Notes under the pieces: generated by a model
The model's database searches: none
What the model saw: only the letters and a program-made list of their open reading frames with translations
Told to the model about the DNA's origin: nothing
Assembly: GCF_019212185.1 (NCBI RefSeq)
Contig: NZ_CP078138.1
Span: 4,012,501 to 4,076,500 of the forward strand
DNA from: Pseudomonas fluorescens
Lineage (GTDB): Bacteria; Pseudomonadota; Gammaproteobacteria; Pseudomonadales; Pseudomonadaceae
DNA: 64,000 nucleotides
Direction: 5' to 3'
Translations under genes and position numbers: made by a program
Shown: positions 10,201 to 18,427 of the stretch, piece after piece
Position numbering within the stretch: the first letter of the stretch is position 1
Layout: every line of letters begins with the position of its first letter

Positions 10201-11440
10201 TCTCCCACTTTTTATCCTTATCCTCGTCACTCTCGTCCTCATCCACGGTGTCCAGCGGGTACCGCAACAAGGTGCCATAACGCGGGTCTTTGTCTTTGGG
10301 GATCATGCACAGGTTGCAGGGGATGCCGACAGCGGTGTAGAGCCATTTATCACTGGCCACCGGGCTGAAGCGCAACGGATGTTTCATGTGCCAGATACGG
10401 GTGTTGGAACCGCTGGACAGCGGCGGCAGGGGAAACCCCTTGGCATCCGGGGGAAATTTGACCACCAACTGAGGCTTGGGGTCCTTGTAGTTGTTATCGG
10501 CATCGCGCAGGCGATAAAGCCCGCCAGTGGTCGAGTAGTACAGGTCACCGTCGCGCCAGGCCACGCCATGGGGCTCTTCCTGGCCGCTGGCGATCACGTG
10601 GATGGCGGTCGGCTTGCCGGCTGCATCCAGGGGCAAGGCGTAAATCATGTCGGCGATCTTGCCGTCATACACATAGGAAGGAATCGCGCTGGATCCGACA
10701 TACAGCACGTTTTTGCCCATGGCCATTTGCCGAGGCTGAATCAGCCCCTGGGCAAACAATTCGATCTTGATCCCGGGCAGACCATGGAGTTTATCAACCT
10801 CCACCGGTGGCCGGTATTTGACCTCGACAGTCTGCTCTTCGCCCGCGTCCTGCTTGAAGGAAACGATGTGCGGTGTGTTCAGCGGAACGAAGCCGTCGGC
10901 GACATTCATCACCAGTTGATAATCGCAGGCCTTGAGTTGATCCAGATGCAGGGTTTCATTGGCCTTGATGCTGATCGGGATCTCTTCGGCCTTGCAGCGC
11001 AGTACCCCGGTCAACACCTGATCGGCTCGCGACACGCCGGGCACCGCCGGTTTCAGGGGGGCCTTGCCGCTCAGGGTGGCGAAACTCAAGGTCAGTCGAT
11101 TACCTTCAGGACCACCGCACTCGCCCAGGTCTTTCCAGGCGTCGGGCCAGTGACCTTGTGGTTTGCCCGGTTCATAGGCGACCTGGCGACACCAGGCCGA
11201 ACTGCCAGGGCCCAGGGGCGCCTCATCATCTTTCCAGCATTCGTACCCATGGCCCCGATGAGTGACTTGCTCGCCTGGCCCATACACCTTGTCGACGACA
11301 TAGGGATCCGGCGGACAGGACTGGCGGCCAGCGGGCGCGGAATGGGCCGTACCCGGAAAAAAAACCACGCCTATGATTACGCCCAGCGCGACCAGGCCCA
11401 ACATGGCCAACACGCGACACACACCGACAGACTTCTCCAT
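7274..11440 (-). CDS. Giant exported protein: N-terminal Cys/Trp-rich domain + sorbosone/glucose dehydrogenase-like propeller + DUF1587/1592/1588/1585 cytochrome-like modules
   Basis: This protein has 1388 residues. A signal anchor occupies about residues 10-35. A short Cys/Trp-rich domain follows (about 38-110: CPPDP, YECWKDD, W-C-R, ECGG) and looks like a small carbohydrate-binding module. Residues about 215-625 resemble soluble PQQ sugar dehydrogenase-like six-bladed propellers (GLPGIKIELFAQGL, HPLRFSP, GVRNSVGFDFNP, FWYGYPGPDGR). From about 820 come a heme-type CTKCH motif (C832/H836), a DUF1587-like LRLLTADEYAATVMDVLG, DUF1592-like ALLLSPNFLYRSELG, and a DUF1588/1585-like region with CWQCH (C1258/H1262) and a tail typical of DUF1585. 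Two CxxCH motifs suggest a periplasmic c-type electron path from the propeller. It is coupled to the DUF1552 gene downstream. The substrate is unknown. Confidence 0.8.
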   Translation of the reverse strand: MEKSVGVCRVLAMLGLVALGVIIGVVFFPGTAHSAPAGRQSCPPDPYVVDKVYGPGEQVTHRGHGYECWKDDEAPLGPGSSAWCRQVAYEPGKPQGHWPDAWKDLGECGGPEGNRLTLSFATLSGKAPLKPAVPGVSRADQVLTGVLRCKAEEIPISIKANETLHLDQLKACDYQLVMNVADGFVPLNTPHIVSFKQDAGEEQTVEVKYRPPVEVDKLHGLPGIKIELFAQGLIQPRQMAMGKNVLYVGSSAIPSYVYDGKIADMIYALPLDAAGKPTAIHVIASGQEEPHGVAWRDGDLYYSTTGGLYRLRDADNNYKDPKPQLVVKFPPDAKGFPLPPLSSGSNTRIWHMKHPLRFSPVASDKWLYTAVGIPCNLCMIPKDKDPRYGTLLRYPLDTVDEDESDEDKDKKWEILASGVRNSVGFDFNPNTGKIWFSDNNRQGFANPDEVNRISADGQHFGVPYLFGKNTPGFTQEEYQNPGVIQPPLVPGAIVSDKPLDDINPDQYVAPAFEQGTNTAPLGVMFWYGYPGPDGRETPRLLVALHGTGSSAVPGMNVQMLTIQGGDRVVNQIPLINGFVQDPDKFDVYCLDNSCVGRPTEFLALGDGSILISDDVAGVIYRMRYDPSGLPPTQLTLRPSLPPPGYEKEMISGYLTGPDGNRRLVQVSWNPADSEASIFLEGLPYGEYQLRLNDVRDWIPQVRNSVFTLSATHKTHVIDLSYRERPDKLEVEVTIKAPAKPASVSDAQWHLSLVNTAKPTEEPKVIQVPWGESTTQILSYGKYQVIYPFYAKAKPEPELEKVDIDESSEHHQLTPMAYRVLDNLGETVLAQACTKCHSMESFATQRMATTWSAAGLDALVRQIKSMPVAGHCDTTCATEVSTHLFDVVWAPFLKPGESQGVRQLRLLTADEYAATVMDVLGVEINPEKLPADKSETDFKYPGEASKGILQAEDVKQFYDMALSVANEVTPARLRVLAPSKMGADLVTSLGLQLFRRPLSDAERERYQTLYEEQEAPGLIAALLLSPNFLYRSELGVSTTRDGTVYQLTPYEVATALSYGFLGTTPDEALLAKAQRNELQTELQIGAEIERMMRTERGIAQFNRFVSYYVKTERGVQEKPGLSAQMIQLMAQEQYLLSRNLMLNNGTFTELFTPHYTFLNQALAAHYGIAGVTGNDMRKVTVDDKRGGLLHLGLTQAATSDYQATSLVKRGIMIREQMFCHEFGAPVEPDPTDPTQPPRAITTREYWDSVNGEQASGGRCWQCHQYMNDTGSSMEHYDAAGRYRLEERAHNYNQYPQMLPIKASGPFLTATGTEPINDVRDIANIVSRSPTSQFCMADSYFRFVFGSKSDVSTSGTVKAVADGLKTSGSLAEMLKALGTSKAFIYKTERN

Positions 11441-11695
11441 GATTCAGGCCTCATGCATCGGCCAGGTACCGGGTTGCCGCCTTGCAACGACCGATCAGCC
11501 GCTGCGCAGTGAACCCTCTGACCCCGGGTGGCAGGTCGCCGTAGGCGAGTCTGGCCCGATAAGGTAATTGGAATGTCTTCCAATGCGGTTCCACTGCATG
11601 ACCACGACATGGCTGGACAGCCATAGAGACAGGAACTGACAGACATTCATCCGTGCATCGCCAGCCCTCGGATCCAGATGACGATCAACCGAGCA

Positions 11696-11715
11696 GGCGT
11701 TTTTATCAAAACGCC
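11696..11715. promoter_or_regulatory. Palindrome GGCGTTTT-N4-AAAACGCC
   Basis: The eight-base arms are exact reverse complements (11696-11703 and 11708-11715) around a TATC spacer. It lacks a following T-run on the minus strand. An operator for the gene starting at 11440 is the simplest reading; a weak terminator of the regulator transcript is the alternative. Confidence 0.4.
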
Positions 11716-11734
11716 AATCGATCACCTGCGTCTA

Positions 11735-11750
11735 CTGTCAAAGTTGACAG
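11735..11750. promoter_or_regulatory. Palindrome CTGTCAA-AG-TTGACAG
   Basis: The seven-base arms are exact, with a two-base spacer, 26-41 bp after the regulator stop codon. It includes a TTGACA box on either strand, so it may overlap a promoter. Confidence 0.4.
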
Positions 11751-11775
11751 GTAGCCATCCTTCACCCGCACTCAA

Positions 11776-12849
<1,074 letters not shown>

Positions 12850-12900
12850 GGTGCATTCCTGGCAGTAAAAGCGCGGGCTCAATCATGCATCAGGATCTAT

Positions 12901-12925
12901 AGATTAAATAATTATTAATTAATCT
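12901..12925. promoter_or_regulatory. AT-rich palindrome upstream of the SfnR-like gene
   Basis: AGATTAA (12901-12907) and TTAATCT (12919-12925) are exact inverted arms within a wholly A/T spacer, 52-76 bp before the regulator ATG. The site suits a promoter or activator region. CysB control is known for sfnR in P. putida, but I cannot show a CysB site here. Confidence 0.4.
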
Positions 12926-12969
12926 TTATATATTCCATAAATACATATGAAGAAACATTGCTTCTGCCC

Positions 12970-12985
12970 TGCTTCTGGAGCAGCA
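12970..12985. promoter_or_regulatory. Putative SfnR-like activator site 1 (TGCTT-N6-CAGCA)
   Basis: It is one base off the palindrome TGYTG-N6-CARCA shared by all the sulfur promoters here. It lies 33 bp from site 2 and about 120 bp upstream of the -24/-12 promoter. Confidence 0.55.
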
Positions 12986-13002
12986 CTCAACCTGCATGGA
13001 CC

Positions 13003-13018
13003 TGCTGATCCACCAGCA
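13003..13018. promoter_or_regulatory. Putative SfnR-like activator site 2 (TGCTG-N6-CAGCA)
   Basis: Exact match to the shared palindrome, about 94 bp (centre to centre) upstream of the -24/-12 promoter at 13096-13111, a normal enhancer distance. Confidence 0.6.
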
Positions 13019-13095
13019 CCCAGTCGCCTCCCTCCCTCCCTCAATAAGCGCGCAAAGCCCCGAAACGCGTGGCCTGCAGCGATTTCACAAAACGC

Positions 13096-13111
13096 TGGCA
13101 TGCAATCTGCT
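13096..13111 (+). promoter_or_regulatory. Sigma-54 (-24/-12) promoter of the 13.2-22.1 kb operon
   Basis: The sequence TGGCATGCAATCTGCT has GG and GC dinucleotides separated by exactly ten bases, as the sigma-54 consensus requires. A transcript start near 13122 would leave a leader of about 30 bases. Confidence 0.8.
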
Positions 13112-13152
13112 CTAGCCCTGGCATAGCGCAGCCACTTATCGAGGAAGCACCC

Positions 13153-14226
13153 ATGAAACGTCTCTGGCGCACCAGCCTTATTGCCCTCACCGGCCTGTTA
13201 CTCAGCGCCACGGCCCTGGCCGAACAAGCGCCGTCCTCCGTCAAGATCGCCATCGTCGCCTTCACCCAGGGCGGCAAACCGGTGTTCGGCGGCATCGCCG
13301 GACGAGTGATCGAGGAAGGCTGGCTCGAACAGCAACTCAGCCAGCGCGGGGTCAAGCTGGAGTGGATCGCCCTGCCCCACGCCGGCGCCGGCCCACAGAT
13401 CAACGAAGGCTTCAGCAACAACAGCATCGACTTTGCCGTGCGCGGCGACCTGCCGTCGGTAATCGCTGGCGCCGGCGGCGTGCCCGGCAAGCTGATCGTC
13501 CCCGGTGGCAGCGGCAACAACATCTATCTGGTGGTGCCGAGCAATTCCTCGGCCAAGAGCATCGACGACCTCAAGGGCAAGCGCCTGGCCTTGCACCGTG
13601 GCCGTCCTTGGGAGTTCGCCTTCAGTAACTACCTGGGCAGCCAGGGCCTGAAGCTCGACGACTTCAAGATCGCCAACCTCAACCCGCAAGTCGGCGCGGC
13701 AGCAGTGTCAGCCGGCAAGGTCGATGCGGCGGTGCTGCTCAGCGAGGCTTATGCCCTGGAAGACAAGGGCGTGGGGCGGATTCTCTGGTCGAGCAAACAG
13801 GGCCAGAATGACTGGCGCCTGATCTCCGACCTCTGGGGCACCGATCTATTTGTCCAGCAACACCCGGACCTCACCCAACTGCTCGCCACCGCCTGGGTCA
13901 AGGCCGCCTGGTGGATCTCCCAAGAACAAAACCAGGACGCCTATTACCAACTGTCCTCGCGCGCCGGCACCGCCGAAAGCGTGTTGCGCCGCGACGACCA
14001 GAACGACCCGGTGGCCTGGAAAGAGCGCTGGGCGCCGAAAACCGATGCGCAGCTCAAGGCCCATTACCAGGCGCTCACCGCCTACGCCCTGGCCAACCAG
14101 TTGATTCGCGACCCCTACGACATCAGCACCTCGCTGGCCACCGGCTTCACCCGGCAAGCGCTGATCGACCTGCAACTCACCGACTACTGGCCCGCCCTGC
14201 GTGGCCAGGTCAGCAGCCATCCCTGA
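13153..14226 (+). CDS. SsuA/TauA-like periplasmic sulfonate-type binding protein
   Basis: The start is the ATG at 13153, which follows a GAGGAAG ribosome-binding site and opens a signal peptide ending SATALA; an upstream in-frame ATG would add 28 residues and hide the signal. The 357-residue protein has the two-lobed fold of aliphatic sulfonate and nitrate binding proteins: VKIAIVAFTQGGKPVFGG, NEGFSNNSIDFAVRGDLPS, DDLKGKRLALHRGRPWEF and a lobe-2 AAVSAGKVDAAVL. First gene of an SfnR-type operon. No permease lies beside it; the SsuBC-type permeases at 45.8-48.1 kb lack their own binding protein and could be its partner. Confidence 0.88.
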   Translation: MKRLWRTSLIALTGLLLSATALAEQAPSSVKIAIVAFTQGGKPVFGGIAGRVIEEGWLEQQLSQRGVKLEWIALPHAGAGPQINEGFSNNSIDFAVRGDLPSVIAGAGGVPGKLIVPGGSGNNIYLVVPSNSSAKSIDDLKGKRLALHRGRPWEFAFSNYLGSQGLKLDDFKIANLNPQVGAAAVSAGKVDAAVLLSEAYALEDKGVGRILWSSKQGQNDWRLISDLWGTDLFVQQHPDLTQLLATAWVKAAWWISQEQNQDAYYQLSSRAGTAESVLRRDDQNDPVAWKERWAPKTDAQLKAHYQALTAYALANQLIRDPYDISTSLATGFTRQALIDLQLTDYWPALRGQVSSHP

Positions 14227-14247
14227 ACCTTTGATAAGGACATCCCG

Positions 14248-15471
14248 ATGAACCTCAGCAAGCGCTTCACCTTCGGCCTCAGCCTCCTCGCCCTGTCCAT
14301 GAGCGCCCTGGCCGCCGACGTGCACGTACCCAAGCCCGACCCGTTGCAAGGCGACGGCCGCGTCTCGGCGTTCTACACCTGGCAACACGTGATTCCGGCC
14401 ACTGCGGGCAAACTGCTGCGCAGTGAACCGCTGGAGAAAACCCTGAGCCTGCCGAATGCCGCCAGCGCCCAGCGGATCCTCTACAGCTCCACCGACGGCA
14501 TCGACAACAAAACCCCGATCGTGGTCTCAGGCACCCTGTTCCTGCCCAAGGGCAAGGCGCCCGCCGGCGGTTGGCCGGTGGCCAGTTGGGGCCACGGTAC
14601 CGTGGGCATCGCCGATGTCTGCGCACCGTCCTGGCAAGGCCGTTCCTACCGCGACGTGCAGTACCTGAGCCGCTGGCTCGACGAAGGCTACGCAATTGTC
14701 GCCACCGACTATCAAGGCCTCGGCGTGCCCGGCGGTCACCCGCTGCTGAACAACCGCATGGCCGCCTACGGCATTCTCGACGCCGCCAAAGCCGTGGTCG
14801 CCGGGGTCCCCGGGCTGGCCAACAAGGTGCTGATCATCGGCCAGTCCCAGGGCGGTGCCGGGGCCTTCGCGTCGGCCGCGTACGCACCCACCTACGCGCC
14901 GGATCTCGGGGTCAAGGGCAGCATCGGCACCGGGGTGATCTACACCGTCGGCGCGAAAAACGTCGGTGAGCAGGACCCGAACAAGGTCGACGCCTCCCTC
15001 GCCTACGGCTTCTACACCCTGCTCGCGGCGCAGCAATACGACCCGAGCATCAACCCGAAAGACTTCTACACCGAGAAGGCTCTGCCGCTGTTTGAACAGG
15101 CGCGCACCAGTTGCCTGGCATCGCTGGTCAGTGACGTGGTCGGCGTCGGCCTGACCCCGGCCAATGCGAAAAAGGACTACCAGGGCGACCAGCTCGCGGC
15201 GTGGCAGAAGCAGGTGTCCTACCCGACCCTGAAACTGACGCAACCGATCTTCATTGGCACCGGTGCTGAAGACAAAACCCCCGCCGCTTCAACCCAGGTG
15301 GCCCTGATGCAGGACGCCTGCAAAACCGGCTCGGTGGTCGAGGGTCACCTGTACAAGGGCCTGGGCCACAGCGAGACGGTCAACGCGTCGCTCAAGGACT
15401 CGGTGCCCTTCGCCCGCAAAGTCATTAACGACCAGCCTGTCACCCCTATCTGCAATCCCAGCGTGCAGTAA
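14248..15471 (+). CDS. Exported alpha/beta-hydrolase of the secretory lipase type
   Basis: This is a 407-residue precursor with a signal peptide ending SMSALA. An alpha/beta-hydrolase follows: SWGHGT oxyanion-side strand, IVATDYQGLGVPGGH, the nucleophile elbow GQSQGG (Ser200), and a likely acid and His in IGTGAEDKTPA and the C-terminal GLGHSE. It matches secretory lipase-like enzymes (PF03583 type). It lies 21 bp after the binding-protein gene in the sulfur operon, so a role in hydrolysing ester-linked organosulfur compounds outside the inner membrane is plausible, though not proven by sequence. Confidence 0.82.
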   Translation: MNLSKRFTFGLSLLALSMSALAADVHVPKPDPLQGDGRVSAFYTWQHVIPATAGKLLRSEPLEKTLSLPNAASAQRILYSSTDGIDNKTPIVVSGTLFLPKGKAPAGGWPVASWGHGTVGIADVCAPSWQGRSYRDVQYLSRWLDEGYAIVATDYQGLGVPGGHPLLNNRMAAYGILDAAKAVVAGVPGLANKVLIIGQSQGGAGAFASAAYAPTYAPDLGVKGSIGTGVIYTVGAKNVGEQDPNKVDASLAYGFYTLLAAQQYDPSINPKDFYTEKALPLFEQARTSCLASLVSDVVGVGLTPANAKKDYQGDQLAAWQKQVSYPTLKLTQPIFIGTGAEDKTPAASTQVALMQDACKTGSVVEGHLYKGLGHSETVNASLKDSVPFARKVINDQPVTPICNPSVQ

Positions 15472-15487
15472 GCCGGAGCCGCCCCCC

Positions 15488-16687
15488 ATGAGCATCGAAT
15501 TCTTCACCCGCCTGCCGCTGCACGGCGAAACCCAGTTCCTCCCCGGCGACCCACGCAACCGTGGCGACTGGCACCGAGGCGGCCCGAGCACCGGCGCCGT
15601 GTCCGGGTTCAGCGTCGGCGATCATTTCAGTTACATCGACTACCTTGGACAGATCGCCCGGGCCGCCGAAATCAACGGCTTTGGCGGCGCGCTGATGGTC
15701 AACGCGCCGACCGGCGAAGAGCCGTGGACGGTCTGCTCGCTGCTGGCCCGCGAGACTCGCACGCTACAGTTCGTCACCGCCTTCCAGCCCTATCACTACA
15801 CGCCCTGGGTCGCCGTGCAGCAGGCTGCGACCTACCAGCGCGCCACCGGCAATCGCCTGGTGTGGAACATCATCAATGGCGGCTCGGACGTGATCCAGCG
15901 TCAGGTCGGCGACTTCAGCGATCACGATGAGCGCTATGCGCGCGCCACCGAGTTCATGGACGTGGTCAGGGGTTATTGGCACAACGAAAACTTCCACTAC
16001 GACGGGCGTTTCTACAAGGCCGAAGGCGGTGGTCTGCGCGGGCCGCTGAAGAAGGCGCAACTGCCGTTGATCTGCACCGCCGGCTCGTCGATCGCCGCCC
16101 GCGAATTCGCCGCCAAACACGCCGATTTTTACCTGATGCGCGCCGAGCACCCGGATGAAATCGCCGCGCTGATCGCCGACATTCGCCAGCGTGCGCTCAA
16201 GCACGGGCGCACGAATATCCGCTTCGGCCTGTCGATCGATGTGATCACCCGCGAGACCGAGGAACTGGCGCGCACCGAGGCCAAGCGTTTCTTCGACGAG
16301 GGCATCGCCAAGGGCGCGGTCAAGGCCGTGGCTGCCCATGCCGGGCTGCGCACCGCGCGCAAGCTGAGCTACGAGACCGGGTTCGCCGAGAAAACCGAGA
16401 CCCAGTCGTTCGAGGATTTTTTCATCCACCCCAACGTCTGGACCGGCTTCGGCTACATCGGCATTCCGCCGGGCTGCGCGCTGGTGGGCAGCTACGAAAA
16501 CGTGGTGGCGCGGATTCGCGAGTACAACGCGCTGGGCATCGACCTGTTCTTCCTCGCCGGCTACCCGCACCTGGAAGAAGCCTATCGCCTCGGCGAGCAC
16601 ATCCTGCCGCACTTTCGCGGCGAGCGCGTGGCCCTGGAGCGTACCGCCGAGCCGCTCGCCGCGCTGCATTCGGCCAATGGAGCCTGA
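15488..16687 (+). CDS. SsuD-like FMNH2-dependent monooxygenase (LLM class)
   Basis: This is a 399-residue luciferase-like TIM-barrel flavoenzyme close to the alkanesulfonate monooxygenase group. Seen in order: an N-terminal IEFFTRLPLHGETQ, YIDYLGQIARAAEINGFGG, RETRTLQFVTAFQPY, RATGNRLVWNIINGGSD, a mid-protein DHDERYARATEFM, TAGSSIAAREFAAKHADFY and a C-terminal FLAGYPHLEEAYRLGEHILP that matches SsuD closely. Such enzymes use reduced FMN from a separate reductase and O2 to cleave or oxidise C-S compounds. No flavin reductase gene lies in this window, so it must be supplied from elsewhere. Four SsuD-like paralogues occur in the region. Confidence 0.9.
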   Translation: MSIEFFTRLPLHGETQFLPGDPRNRGDWHRGGPSTGAVSGFSVGDHFSYIDYLGQIARAAEINGFGGALMVNAPTGEEPWTVCSLLARETRTLQFVTAFQPYHYTPWVAVQQAATYQRATGNRLVWNIINGGSDVIQRQVGDFSDHDERYARATEFMDVVRGYWHNENFHYDGRFYKAEGGGLRGPLKKAQLPLICTAGSSIAAREFAAKHADFYLMRAEHPDEIAALIADIRQRALKHGRTNIRFGLSIDVITRETEELARTEAKRFFDEGIAKGAVKAVAAHAGLRTARKLSYETGFAEKTETQSFEDFFIHPNVWTGFGYIGIPPGCALVGSYENVVARIREYNALGIDLFFLAGYPHLEEAYRLGEHILPHFRGERVALERTAEPLAALHSANGA

Positions 16688-16691
16688 GCCC

Positions 16692-18275
16692 ATGAGCGAC
16701 CATCACTCCCTGCTGAGCCGCCGGGATTTCCTCGGCCACAGCGCCCTGCTCGGTGGCGGCCTGCTGCTGGGCGGCGGGCTGCTGGCCGGTTGCGGCCCGG
16801 CCAGCGAGACCCCGGCGGCGTCCGGCGCCAGCAACCAGCCGCGCTACGGCGGCCGCCTGCGCCTGGGCATTCTCGACGGTAACCAGAGCGGCAACCTCGA
16901 CGCCCATAAGCCCATTGGCAGCGGCATCGTCCGTGGCTTCGCCCTGTACAGCAAACTGTGGGAGTGGGACGAGCAGATGCAACCGCGCCTGGCCCTCGCC
17001 GAGTTCGCCGAGCCGAATGCCGACGCCAGCAGTTGGACCCTGCGCCTGCGTCCGGATCTGGAATTTCACCACGGCAAGACCATCGATGCCGACGACCTGA
17101 TTTTCTCGATCCGCCGGCTCACCGATCCGCAACTCGCCTCGCCCTATGCCGCGTTGCTGCACTGGGTCGACCGCGACAATCTGCTCAAGCTCGACAACCG
17201 CACCGTGCGCCTGAACTTCCGCGAAGGCCGCAGCTACATGCCGCTGGCGGAAACCTGGGTCAACTTCGGCGGCATTGTGCCGGTGGACTATCATCCGGTA
17301 TCCAACCCGGTGGGCGCCGGTCCCTACAAGCTGAAGAGCTTCACCCCCGGCCAGCGCTCGCTGTTCACCCGCTTCGAGAATTACTACAAGGACGGCAAAC
17401 CGTACGCTGACGAGCTGGAAATCATCGACTTCAAGGACCAGGTCTCGCGCCTCGCCGCCCTGCGCGCCGGGCAGATCGACATGGCCAATGTGATGCCCAC
17501 CGAACAACTGCAAGTGCTGCAAGGCGACCCGCGCCTCAAGGTGCTGAAATCGGTAACCGGCAACTGGCTGTCGTTCGACATGAACCTCGACAAACCGCCG
17601 TTCAACGACCCACGGGTGCGCGAGGCGTTTCGCCTGCTGGCCGACCGCGAAGAGCTGGTGCGTCGCGCCCTCAACGGTCAGGGACGAGTGGCCAATGACC
17701 TCTACGCGCCGAGCGACCCGACCTTCAACCACAGCCTCGGCCCGCGCCCCCACGATCCGCAGCGCGCCGCGCAACTGCTCAAGGAAGCCGGCCAGGAAAA
17801 CCTCGAACTGGAACTGGTGACTACCCCCGGGCCGGGGCTGACCTCGGCGCTGGTCCTGGCCGAACAAGCCAAACGCATCGGCGTCACCCTCAAGGTCAAG
17901 CAGGTCGACCTCGCGACCTTCCAGGGACCGCTGCGCAACGACTGGACCCTGAGCACCGGCGGCAGCATCGGCGCGCCGTTCCTCGCCAGTGCGATCCACA
18001 CCGACGCGCCGTTTGCAGTGGCCAACAAGACCCACTTCAACGACCCGCACTTCAGCGAACTGTTCCTGCAAGCCATGGCCCAGCCCGACCTCGGCAAGCG
18101 CACGGCGCTGGTGCACCAGGTGCAGCAGATCCAGTACGAGCGCGGCGGCATGTTGATCTGGGGCTATGCCGATTTGCTCGACAGCGTCTCGACCCGGGTC
18201 GGCGGTGCGGCGGCGGAAGAGTCGCTGTTCAGCACCTGGCGGTTCGAGCGGTTGTGGTTGAGCGACACGGCCTGA
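16692..18275 (+). CDS. Family-5 substrate-binding lipoprotein with Tat signal
   Basis: The start is the ATG at 16692, four bases after the preceding stop; another in-frame ATG five codons earlier overlaps that gene. The 527-residue protein has a twin-arginine motif (SRRDFLGHS, residues 9-17) and a lipobox LAGC (Cys34), so it is a Tat-exported lipoprotein. The body is an SBP_bac_5 (peptide/nickel type) receptor: RYGGRLRLGIL, a DADDLIFSIRRL segment, NPVGAGPYKLKSF and NDPRVREAFRLLADREELV. It is a close paralogue of the protein at 26.0-27.6 kb, which is next to the Dpp-type permeases; it may deliver to them. Its partners in the operon suggest an organosulfur ligand. Confidence 0.88.
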   Translation: MSDHHSLLSRRDFLGHSALLGGGLLLGGGLLAGCGPASETPAASGASNQPRYGGRLRLGILDGNQSGNLDAHKPIGSGIVRGFALYSKLWEWDEQMQPRLALAEFAEPNADASSWTLRLRPDLEFHHGKTIDADDLIFSIRRLTDPQLASPYAALLHWVDRDNLLKLDNRTVRLNFREGRSYMPLAETWVNFGGIVPVDYHPVSNPVGAGPYKLKSFTPGQRSLFTRFENYYKDGKPYADELEIIDFKDQVSRLAALRAGQIDMANVMPTEQLQVLQGDPRLKVLKSVTGNWLSFDMNLDKPPFNDPRVREAFRLLADREELVRRALNGQGRVANDLYAPSDPTFNHSLGPRPHDPQRAAQLLKEAGQENLELELVTTPGPGLTSALVLAEQAKRIGVTLKVKQVDLATFQGPLRNDWTLSTGGSIGAPFLASAIHTDAPFAVANKTHFNDPHFSELFLQAMAQPDLGKRTALVHQVQQIQYERGGMLIWGYADLLDSVSTRVGGAAAEESLFSTWRFERLWLSDTA

Positions 18276-18281
18276 GCCCTC

Positions 18282-18361
18282 TGTAGGAGCCGGCTTGCCG
18301 GCGATGAAGTTGATGCGGTGTGGCTGATGCCCTCATCGCGAGCAGGCTCGCTCCTACAGGC
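18282..18361. repeat. REP doublet
   Basis: Two head-to-head REP units, CTGTAGGAGCCGGCTTGCC and GAGCAGGCTCGCTCCTACAG, flank a short loop. They lie between the binding-protein and receptor genes of the same operon, where a stem-loop could modulate read-through or mRNA decay. Confidence 0.75.
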
Positions 18362-18427
18362 GATGGCGGCAGATCAGTCACCACAGGTTTTTCCCTAATC
18401 CCGATTTTCTTTCGAGGCCCATGCCCC

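Larger units (their letters stand above)
11441..11775. other. Intergenic region with two strong palindromes
   Basis: These 335 bp lie between the regulator and the giant dehydrogenase-like gene, both on the minus strand. No gene was found. Two perfect inverted repeats (11696-11715 and 11735-11750) lie about 260-310 bp before the downstream ATG. Neither has a T-tract on the minus strand, so operators fit better than terminators. Confidence 0.5.
12850..13152. other. Divergent regulatory region between the SfnR-like gene and the sulfur operon
   Basis: This 303-bp region contains an AT-rich palindrome (12901-12925) near the regulator gene, two putative activator sites (12970-12985 and 13003-13018) and a -24/-12 promoter (13096-13111) directed to the plus-strand operon. 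No gene was found in it. Confidence 0.7.
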
